Shown here one piece after another: positions 46,340-58,300 of a stretch of 64,000 nucleotides of DNA (the first letter of the stretch is position 1; each line of letters begins with the position of its first letter). Source of the DNA: Eupeodes corollae. Lineage: Eukaryota > Arthropoda > Insecta > Diptera > Syrphidae. Both the position numbers and the translations under genes were made by a program. Under the pieces are notes generated by a model. It did no database searches. It worked only from the letters and a program-made list of their open reading frames with translations, and was not told the origin of the DNA. The stretch lies in NCBI RefSeq assembly GCF_945859685.1, contig NC_079148.1, positions 121,440,589 through 121,504,588 of the forward strand. The letters are read 5' to 3'.

Positions 46340-49300
46340 GTGAGTTAAAATACTAAAAACATATTCAAATCAAAAACCTTTGTCTCGTACGCTCTTTATT
46401 ACTGTATTTTTATATTTCTTTAAGTTTCCATAAAACATAGAATGTGTCTTATAGTTGTCATTTTTTACAAAAGTTAAGAAAAATAAATAGATTGGGTGGC
46501 GCAGCAGTCCTTTGAGAACTAGGACTTTCAACTCTCAACCATTCATGTGTGCTAGTCGGGGATAGAAGGGACCTACAGTTTTAAGCCGAATCCGAACGGT
46601 ACTTTTCATGACAAGAATTAATCTTGGAGAATTTGAGAATTCCAGAGGCAGTACCCGTGAAAAAAAAACTTTAGATGGAATCTAACCTAAGACCTAAGAA
46701 AATTATGGGTTTGAGACTCGTGAGCACGCTACATATAATTTTCCATTGGGAAAACAGTTTTTTTTTCAAATTTACACCTGGAACTTTTAGTGTTTGCCCT
46801 TGAGTTGTATGTATTATTATTGCAAAAACTGCACTCTTTTAAACTGTAACGTTTGGAATTATTGGAATGCTGGGGAATTAAAACATATTTATTTTCCTTT
46901 TGCTATTCCAGTCATGATTAAAGCTTTTATAATATTTCGTCTTAGGCGTGTACACTGTAGCCGCGTACCATTACATAACTTTGATGCTTCAAGATTTCTC
47001 ATTAACAGGGCTGGAACACCAACCTTCAATCCCAACTTATGACAAGGCACCTCTGATAATTCCAAAGGATTAAGAAAATATATGGTGTATGATGTTTCTT
47101 CCTCCGTGTCCATAACGTTGTCTACTGAAAGGTACTCGACGATATCACACATACACTCCCGATTGCCCATATTTATATGCAGGTTTAGAAAGACATTACT
47201 TTTTAATTCATCTGTGCTACAGACAATTTGACAAAATTCATGACTCAACGTAATCAAGCCTTTAGAGTCTGTTGGCATACAATCTTCTCCGATTTTTAGA
47301 AGAGTAGCGGCATATTGCCCTGCTTGAGAATCAATGTGTAGCTGTACTCGCATATTCGTAGGCAGAGATAACTTTTTACATGTACCCATAACACGTATGT
47401 ATGTATTCAAACATTTGTAGTAACTCATGCCCTTTCTTAGGTCTCAAACTATTTCCTTACCAAATTTCATTTAAATCTGTTCAGTAGGTCGATCGGCCAT
47501 CATGAATTTTCCCATGAGAATGCGTCATTTTCCCGGAGTAAAAAGTAGCCTATGTTCTTTCTCGAATATCAAAATACTTCCATACCAAATTTCATGCAAA
47601 TTGGTTTAGTAGTTTAGGCGTGACTGAGTAACAGACAGACTGACAGAGTTACTTTCGTATATTTGAGTAGATAATCCTTTCTTATCAATTTTTTGGTGTT
47701 TTTTAGGTTTTCGGGTTTTGTCAAATAAGTTGTCAATTGGATTTTTTAAAGAATAATATTTTAAAAATAATTTCAATTTCAATCTCTTTTATGTTCGGGA
47801 CATTACTATTCCAAAGCCAATATTAGTAACATTTTTGAAAGTTTGTAGATAGATAGATAGATAGATAAGTTCTTTATTTTTTCAATTTTCTTATAAGTAC
47901 AATATTTCATAATAAAAGATATACAAAGCATGGCATTATAAGCCGTCTGCCGGGAAAAAAAAAACTAATTAAATAAACAACCAAAAAAAAAGTACAATTT
48001 AAGTAAAAAGAGAGAATATTTCACATAATAAGTTTCATAGTTAAAAAAAAAGAAAATGTAAATATAAATATAAATATTAAAGAATATTGTTTTTCAAATT
48101 ATGATTTTCATAATGTGACTTTTAGTTTAGTCAAAACAAAAAAATTAAGGAAAAAAGAAAATTATTGGTAATGGGCTTTTAGTTTAGCTAAAACAGATAA
48201 TGGTTTGTAAGAGAGAAAAAAAGCAAAAAATAGGAAAAGAACTGCATATTTCTCAAGTTTTCTTTTTTTACTTAATTTTTCAATTTTAAGGTCTTTTAAT
48301 TTGGTTAAAAACAAAAAAAAGGAGAAGATACAATCACATTAACATCGTCTTACAACTCAAAACAAACTCAAACACTCGTTTCGATATTTTCGTGCATGTG
48401 AGACATAGCGTATAAGAAGCTTCCAGCCACGATCTCCGTTTAGTACACTGACACATTCCTCTTGTTAAAGAAAACTAGAATAAAAGTAAAGCCTTCGGAT
48501 TTCCTGTAATATTGGACAAAGTGCTAAAAAATGCAAAACATCTTCGTTTTGACCAAGGTTGTAAGGGGAGCACACAGGGTTTAAGTCTGTTCTATGTGGT
48601 CTATAATTCAAATCGAGCATTTCCGTTCTTATCTTGAAGATCAAGCTCATTTCAGAAACTGTAAACTCTTCTCTAAAATAGTTTCTTTCACCAAGTCTGT
48701 ATATATTCCTGGAGGTTGATGCAGTCCCTCTCGCAACACAAAGCCTATACATCGAGTCATCTATAACAGAGATACATTCATATAGTGCATTTTTTATTGC
48801 TTCCACATTGTCCACTGGCAATGATATTGAAAGGTTATGTGCTACAGCAAGATCATACCAATTTTTGACCGGACTATACCCACAACTAAAACAAATTTTA
48901 AGGAGCCTTTTTTGCAAGTTTTGGTCAGATCGCTTCATAACTCTGATCATAAAATCGGCGTTAGCCTTTAAGTTTGTCAAGAAAATTTGAGGTAAGCCTG
49001 ACTCTAGGTGGATAGCATAATTAGGAGTGTTAATAGGTAACCTAAAAATTCGCTTGAAAAAATACCTCTGCATATTTTCCATTTCCTCCAACTGTTCGAA
49101 ACCATATACTTCATTACCATAGCAAACACAAGTATTCACCGGGCATTGAAGACTTTGAATTTTGAGATTGGACCTACGAGTTTATTTGCGAAGAACTGGG
49201 ACCACATTGTATTTATTGCAATTTTTGCAGCATTTTTGTTTGAATCTTAAGATTATATGTCGACCTCAATTATCTCACCATCTAAAGTCCAATTCCGCCC

Positions 49301-52300
49301 ATAGCCAGTTGATCTATTTCGAGATCTGAAAACCATTATTTTGGATTTGGTGGTATTTATTCTAAGATCCCATAGATCACAAAACTGTTTCAGCTTGTTT
49401 ATCTGGAGCTGTAGAGTAAGCGGACTGAACTCCCCCAGGTATACTGTTTTCGACATCGTTCATATACAGTGCAAACATGATAGGGTTAAGAACACATCCT
49501 TTAGGGACACCTGCTTCACAACTAAATTCTCTAGATACTTTTCCACCATTCTGAACAGATGCCATCGTGTTTTCGAGAATTTTTTAGTAGATATCCCAAT
49601 TGCTGAGAGCTTATAGAGTAAGGACCTCCTATTAATAGTGTCAAAAGCCGCTTTTAAATCAAGTAAAAGGCATATAAGTTCTGTTTTTATCAATAAAACG
49701 CCTAGCAGTGGTGCAAAACCTAATTACCTAATTAAACCTTAACAACTTATTATGTTATTATCTTCTACCCAAATCGTAAGTCTAGTATAGAGTATTTGTG
49801 TAAACACTTTTCTTAATGAGTTAAGCTCAGCAATTCCTCTATAGTTCTCTGGCAAATCACGGTTTAAAAATGGCTGTAATTCGAGACATACGAAAATTTT
49901 CAGGCACTATCTCTTCAATGAATATTCTATTGAAAAGTTCTAACAGATATTCCAAAAACTCAGGAGTAGCATGTTTATAAAACTCTACTGGGATTCCATC
50001 AGATCCAGGCGCTTTGTTATTGTAGTAATCAAATATCTATTGAGTTTCAATAAGACAAGATTAACGTAGAATAAACTAATTTTCAATACAATCCCTTTAT
50101 TTGTTCTCGATATATTTGAAGGGAACATAAATTTTTGTGTAGTACTTTTTATTGTAAAAACTGACAGTTAGATTTTTCTTAAAATATTAAATGTTTACAA
50201 AATACATCTTTACCTGTTGCTAAGATATTCGTGAAAATGTGTATTAACTTTTGGTCATGATATTTTCATATGAATGTGAATCTAAAAAAAATATCACTTA
50301 GATTTAAAAAAAACGAAGACCCTTCAAAAACATTATATTTGTATACATTCCGCTTAAATTCTAAATGACAAATATTTGTTTTCAGTTTTTTTGATTTATT
50401 TTAATAAGTCAAGAAATGTCAAAGTTTTTAATTTGACAAATCAGAAGTTTAAAATAACAGTACATTATTTAATTTTATAACACAAAATTTGATTTATTCG
50501 TCACTAACTTAATTTTTTGTTTTGTTTCCAATAAACTTTTGTCAATATCATAAAACAAATAACAAAATCAATAAAATTTAATCGAAACCATTTATAATAC
50601 TATCAAAATCATTATCTTAATTATCTTTCTTTCTTTTGTTAGATTTCAATTAATTAATGTTAAAATTTAATTATCTACTGTTCAATATTTCATTCAACTT
50701 TCGTTATAATATTGCCCGTATATACATTTTTTAAAATGTCAAAAGTTGTTAATAATAAATAAAAAGACTCACAAACAATATTCATACAAACCACAAATAT
50801 AGACGAAAATGTATAAAGATTAATTAAGAAAATAAAAACCTGTCAAGCATCTCAAAAAACTTGAGCCTTAAGCTTTTAGCAACAACATAATTAAAAATGT
50901 TTATCTTCATTAAAAGTTGTAAATCTTAAAAAATTTAAATTTATTATGTCAACATTATTTCGCTCTTTTACAATCTGAGCTTATCTTATCTTCTTCTTCA
51001 GCATTTTGACTTAATTAGTATTGTTTCTAATTTTCGTTTTTTTTTCTAGCTCTTTTGGGATTTATGTCACATTCTGGAGCCCTGAGGCCGGGATTTCCTA
51101 AACCAGCATATACAACTTCTACAACAACAACCACAACAACAACGACAACAGAAGTTCCGGAAACAACAGTAGCCGCAGAAGAAACTGAACCAAAAGTCAG
51201 TATAAGTTCTGAACATTGATATTTTCTTAAGCACTATTCTAAAACGAGTAGTTTTCCATTTTACTCAGCTGATGATACTTTCATCATAATTAAAATTTCA
51301 TTTGGTATTGAACTTTCGGATTATATTGACCTAGGTTAACCATAATGGCCTATGTTGTCCCAATTACACAGTTACCTCTTTAGGGACAACTTACAGTTAC
51401 TTAATACAATTTGACTAGGTGAATATAAAGTTCGTTGTTGTGTTGCGGTATTTGTTTGTTTGTTTTTCATTTGCAAATTATCGCGTACTCTATGACCAAC
51501 TTCGTGTGGGTGAACAGAAAGACAATTTTATAGGTGCATTTGCCTTAAGCATAATGCCTGATGGTTGCTTATGGTAACGAAAGAAGAAAACAATAACAAC
51601 AACAACAAGAAGGTCATTCTGTAATCTACGTTAGCTTTTGGATCTAGGAGTATATAAATATTTATGATGTAGGCAAATGCAGTGAAAGGGTGATGTTTTG
51701 TTTAAACAAATTATGCCTCTAAAGTAAAGTGTGTCTTAATTAGTCAAGCTAGCTAGTAAAAGTCATTCAGCAGCTATTGTTTATGGCACGAGTTTTATGT
51801 TTTGTTTAGAAATGAAGGAAAAGGTTAAATGATTATTCAACTTTAAGAAAAAAATTCATGGAGTGCGAGTTTATACAGTTGAAGCCGTTTGTATGAAATT
51901 GAAACTTTGGTTATATATTGGTTTTGTATCTCATTTTTTTTAGGACTTTTTACACAAATTATTACGGACATTGTACTCAACAAATTCATTGAAAATGTTT
52001 CTTTTTCTGAACCACTGAACGCACCCATAAATGATTGAAGTTTGAACACTCCTTAAATTGACATTTGTGTGCTTTAAATGTGTTTTATGGCTGAATCACA
52101 AACACGCTTCAGCTTCGGCTTCGTCTGCGTTACGGTGGACCTGGTTCGAGGTTGCTTTGAATGACATTTCTATTATTTCATCCCTCCAAAGAGCAAAACT
52201 TTTGTTTGTTGACATTTTTTTACAGCTGTTGAGCTGTCAGACAAAGCAAATGTTCAGATAATGGCTGACACACAAACACGCTTCAGCTTCGCCTTCACCT

Positions 52301-55300
52301 GACGTTTATGAGTTCAGCCATAGGAATTCAATGCATGCTATCACAATGGAGCTTCGACCTCACGTTTTGTTTGACAATCGTAAGAAAAACAATGTAATGT
52401 GTCTCCAAACGGAAGCTATAGTTCAATTATCTGAACATTTGCTTTTTCTGACAGCTCAACAGCTATAAAAAAATGTCAACAAACAAAATATTTGCTCTGT
52501 GGAGGGATGAAATAATAGAAATGTCATTCAAAGCAACCTCGAAGCAGGCCCACCGTAACGCAGACGAAGCTGAAGCGTGTTTGTGATTCAGCCATGAACT
52601 AGAGCTTCCGTTTGGAGTCACATTACGTTACATTACGTTCTTTTGCTTACGATTGTCAAACGAAACGTGAAGTCGAAGCTCCATTGTGATAGCATGCATT
52701 GAATTCCTATGGCTGAACTCGTAAACGTCAGCCGAAGCTGAAGCGTGTTTGTGATTCAGCCATTATCCACGATCACAAATTTGAAATAAATAATATTTCG
52801 ATAACTAACAGTTGATGGAGGTAGCCATCATCAGTCAAATCAGCATTAAAACAATGTTATATTTTTACAATTTAATTCTGTTTACTTTAAATTTAAATAT
52901 AAACAACACGTAATAAAAGGCCCTACATTTGACATTTATGGTGCTAAAGTCTAATGCTTAGTACAACCGATGGTTAGGAATAAGAATATTGTCAGGTTGT
53001 TTGGTTAAAAAATGGTCCCATATATCAAAAACTTCTGTGTACTTGGAATTGTATGTGACAGTGGGAACATCAAAAGAAACAAAAGGATTTTATAGCTGTA
53101 ATGAAATTGTATTAACTCGTACTAAGCCCAAGGCAACTATCTTGTTTTTGCGGTGTAACAATTTTGAAACTTTGGAATTTACTTCACTAAATTTTACCTT
53201 CAGTTGTTGGCGCGGAGAATAATTATATACAAAAATTAAATAAATTGTAGACGACTAATGAAGATCAGTTTTTGGTTGACTGAAAAAATATGAACAACTG
53301 ATACATTGAAACCAAAATAACTGGCGGAACTAATTTTCAATTCAACTTTTTAATAAAATTGCCATATACAATTGACAATTGTTTAACAGCTTGCCAATCA
53401 AAACTAGAAACTTGTTTATTTTCAAGATTGTCAACTGCATTCTTCCAATGTAAATTTAGACCAAGGCAACTAATTAGTTTTGCATGTGTCATAAACCTCA
53501 AGTTCGGAACTTTACTCCGCCAACCTCTACCTTCAGTTCATCTTACAAAAACTATTACAAACATTATTGTCTACAAAACACTCCTCAGGCAAGCTACAAG
53601 TCCATATTAATTTGCATTTTGTATTATAAGGAACTATTGCTTATTAACTTCCCATAGGAAGTTATTGTAATGGGTCTGATTTGTCAAATTGAAAATTTTA
53701 ACATTTCTCGACGTTTCAAGGTTCCTAGAGTCGAAATAAAAGATTTTTAGAAAGATGTCTGTGCGTTCGTGTGTACGTACGTTTGTACGTCCGTACGTTC
53801 ACGACGTTTTTTTCGTCCTCCATAGCTCAAGAACCAGACGAGATATCGACTTCAAATAAACTTTGTTATACAGATAATAAGGCAGAAAGATGCAGAAAGG
53901 GCTCTCAAGAAAATTTCGTGGGTGGTTTTTTTACCATAGCAGTTTGAAAAAAAGGTGAAAATTTTGGTTAACCCTAAATACCTTACGAACCAAAAACACT
54001 AGAGACTTGAATTAAATTTTATATAATATATTGTAACGTGATACCAAACAGGTATATTTTTTGAAAACAATCAATATAACGGTTTTTTTTTAAATCAATA
54101 AAACTGAAAAAAAAATTTGTCACCTCCAAAATTTTACGACTGAAATATGATTTCATCTCTAAAACAATTTTTTGCAACGAAGAATAATGTTTTTGACATC
54201 TGATAAAATTTTGAGAAAAATCTAATTGACATTTTTTTTATAAAATATAAAAATCTAAAAAAAACATTACTCAAAGTTCGTAAAAATTGAATATCGATTT
54301 AAATATCTTTTCAAAAACTTGAAATTTAGGCTTCAAGCTTATTTTATCTTATAAGAAATATTGTTTTCAACATTTTGAAAAATATTGAGAAAAATCGAAT
54401 TGACAGTTTTTTTACAAAAAATAAAAACCTAAAAAAAAATTATAAAAGTTGGTAAAAATTGATTTTCGACTCGAATATCTTTTCAAAACTTTGAGATATT
54501 GCCTTTAATTTACTTTTATCTTTCAAAAAATCTTGTTCTCAACATTCAGTTAAAGTTTGAAAAAATCGAATTAACAGTTTTTTTACAGTTAAAGTTTGAA
54601 AAAAATCGAATTGACAGTTTTTTTACAAAAAATAAAAACCGAAAAAAAAATGTATAAAAGTTGGTAAAAATTGATTTTCGACTCAAATATCTCTTTAAAA
54701 ATTTTAAATATTGGCTTCAAAGTAATTTTATCTCAAAAGAAATATTGTTTTCAACATTTGGTAGAATTTTTAAAAAATCGAATTGACAGTTTTTTTTACA
54801 AAAAATAAAACTCTTAAAAAAACAATACTAAAACTTCGTAAAAATTTAGTTTCGACTCAAATAGCTTTTCAAAACTTAAAAATATTGGCTTGAAACTTAT
54901 TTTATTTCACAGAAAATATTGTTTTCGATATTCAGTAATTTTTATATAAAATTCAACAGTCCGTTTTTTCATAAAAAATAAAATCTACATATAGACAAAC
55001 TTTTAAGCAAATCAAATCGACAGACGGGATGGGAAGTTATCAGTGTGGGTCGCATCCCAGCCTCTTTTTTTTTATAATTTGACAAGGAACCCTTTTATAT
55101 AAAAGATTAAATGGAATTGTGCAGAAAAAAAATAATTCAATGAAAAATAAAGTTCAGCTTTCAGTTGAATGTAAAAACGTGATCAATTGTCACTGTGACA
55201 TAAGTTGACTTGGATTGATTGGATTTATAGCTTTTTCTTGACTAGCTTTCCAGTCAAAATTACAATAAAGTTGATTTAATTGGAAGGCATTTTTTGGCAG

Positions 55301-58300
55301 CTGGCCAATCACATGCGAGAAACTTGCTTTACTTTCAAGTTCGTTATGTCACCTGAACCTGCCCAATATTGCCAGATCTCAACTAATGTCAAATGACTTT
55401 TGAAACTGTCACAAATGTCACTGATTCAGACATTTAACTATATATAATAAAGCATCTGCGAGTACTCAAAATTGATGCAGCTTACAATCTACCAATCTGA
55501 ATCAAAAAATTCTTCGTAAAAATTTATTTGGCTATTGTCAGCTTCTTGGCAGCTATGACCACTGACAAATTGGACATTATTTTAAAGTCTAAATATTTGT
55601 TACTTGTTGTAGTTTACTTCCCAATTATGGCTTTTGATTGAAACGTTAAACTTTTGTATAATATAATTACAAGTTCAACATCGATAATGGGATATTTTCT
55701 TGGCAAAAATATCCGTAGTGAAGTACGATTGTACAACCCTCCACTGTAGATAAAAATAGTAGTAGGATCTAACTGCTCATCGAATTTTGACGTTTACTTG
55801 AATCTCGAACACAAATTTTGGTACAATTCAAAACTTTGGTATATTTCGAAGGCATTAGCCGTGTTTTGTTGGTATTCCATCGAGTGAGAAATTGCCAAAA
55901 AAAAGATATAGTAATTCGTTTTTTATATTTGAAAGTTGGTACAATTGAATATTTCCCGGATTTATTTATCACAAAATTTTTAGAAAAATAGCGAAATTCA
56001 GACCAGGGGTGAAATTGTGTAAGCTGATTTTTGATGGTTGACTATCAAAATCAAGAAAATACGTCTGTGTAATGGGATAGTCGATTTTAAAGTTGTAACC
56101 AAACAATTTGACATAAAATAAAAACTTCAAGAAGGGGGTTTGTTCGTAGACTACTACATTAACGTGTGGTGTTGAAGCGAGCTTGAAGCTCGTCTAAATT
56201 CTTTATATACCTGAATTGAGTTGAAATGATCTTGATTCGACTCGATTCCGGTCGGGAATCGGAGTCGACTCAAAATTTGTGATGAAAAATCTGTCTGAAG
56301 GAGTTGGTTTTACAGAAAATGCATTATGGTCTGTTTGTTTTCATGTTTGGTGGCATATTCTTATATGGTGCTCAACTATATAGTTTTTCATTGTTTAACA
56401 CGAATCAAACTATCTCATTTGCACTTCAAAAGAAACATCGAAACACTGTTTGCATTTAAGAAAGTGCTGTCAAACTTAATCATTTTTAAATATTATTGTG
56501 CGGTGGAAACACCAAAAATATTTATTTAGTCTAAACTGAGATCAACATTTGGTGGAAACAAAGCAAAACTTAATTATCTTTTCTATTGCAAAAAGAGCCC
56601 AGTTAGTCCATTTCCATTAACAAAACTAAATAATTATTATTATTATTATTATTATTATCATCTTTATTTTTTTTTTCATTTCAAAAATTTACAAACTTAA
56701 AACTAAAGATTACAAGCATGGCTCATGGGCCGTCTGCCGGTATATTTTTATAAACTAAACATTTTGTGAGAGAAAGTACAAAAATTTGGTTACATAAAGA
56801 AAAAAGCAATTGAAAAAAGAAAAAGAATAATGCCAGAGAGAAGAAAAAAAAAATATATATTCGTTTTAATGGTGTAGCTAATTTAATAGATAAATACATT
56901 TATTTAAAAAAAAATATAAACAAAATCTGATTCGGGCTTTTAGTTTAGCTAAAACAAAATTATTAAGTTTTTCAAAAACAGCAATCATTTAATTATGGCA
57001 ATTATGTGTTAAACAATACATAGATCATAAAGTATTTGCAATTTCAAATGCGGTTTGGGCTTTTAGTTTGGCGAAAACGAAAAAAAAAGAAAGATATCTC
57101 AAGGAATTTAATGATTAGCAATTTTTCAAATGCGATTTAGGCTTTTAGTTTAGCTAAAACAAAATTGTAATAGAATTATTATTCTAGTATATATTAATGT
57201 ACATGTTTCTATATGAAACTGCATCTAATAAAAACTGAATGAGTAGACGCCATCCGTTATCTCCATTCATAACACCTAGACATTCTTCAAGTGACAGAAA
57301 ACTCTTGTTAAAATAAAGCCGACGAATTTCCTGCAAGATTGGGCACAATGCAACAAAGTGGAAATTGTTTTCAACTTGATTAAAGTTGCACAAAGTGCAG
57401 TTTGGGTTGTTACCAGTTCTGTGCGGTCTGTGATTAAGCTCTAACATCTCCGTGCGTGCTTTAAATATGATGCTCATTTCCATTACAGTAAATTTATCAC
57501 TAAAGTAATTAGACGACCCCAGTCTAAGGTTAAGTTTACTGTAAATTGATCTCGACACAGACTCCCTCGCCCTATCTAGATAGCTTTGGAATGAGTGATC
57601 ATCAATGGTAGATATGCAGTCGTAGAAAGCACTTCTCCACGTATCTAAACTATCAACAGATAGAGTCAGAGGAAAGTTGTGTGCCGAGGCCAAATCATAC
57701 CAGTCTTTAAATGGAGTATACCGGCATCTAAAACACACTGATAGGACCCTCTTTTGCAAATTGTTGGCCGGCCTTTGCATTACCCTCAATATATAATCAG
57801 CGTTTACTTTTAAATTCATAATAAATATTGGAGCAAGTCCCGATTCGATATGTATAGCATAATTGGGCGTGTTAGTTGGGAGTCTAAAGATACGCTTGAA
57901 AAAATATCTTTGGACAGATTCGATATCTTCTAATTGCTTGTACCCATAGATTTGGTTGCCATAACACAAACAGCTTTTGATAGTTGCTTCAAACACTTTG
58001 AACTTAGACGTAGGATCAACAAGTTTGTTATTAAAAAAGTTTGACCACATACAATTTATTGCAGTTTTTGCAACTCTCACCTTATCTTTTATGTGAACAC
58101 CAAAATTCAGGTTATGAGTTAATGTGTAGCCTAAATATTTAAATTCTTTCACCACTTCTAAGTTGGAACCATTGAGGGTCCAGTTGCGGTCGGTTCTAAT
58201 GCTACGATGTTGGGACCTAAAGACCATTATCTTCGATTTTGAGGTGTTTATTTGGAGATCCCATTGATCACAAAATTGTTTTAATTTGTTTATTTGAAGC

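Noticed and set aside
51196..51201. Alternative donor four bases downstream in exon 2 (GTATAAG)
   Set aside because: It shifts the frame and meets a stop in exon 3, whereas GTCAGT keeps the whole 851-codon frame.
53646..55061. Family A as a Helitron
   Set aside because: No clear 5'-TC, 3'-CTRR hairpin or AT-insertion signature could be read; left unclassified.
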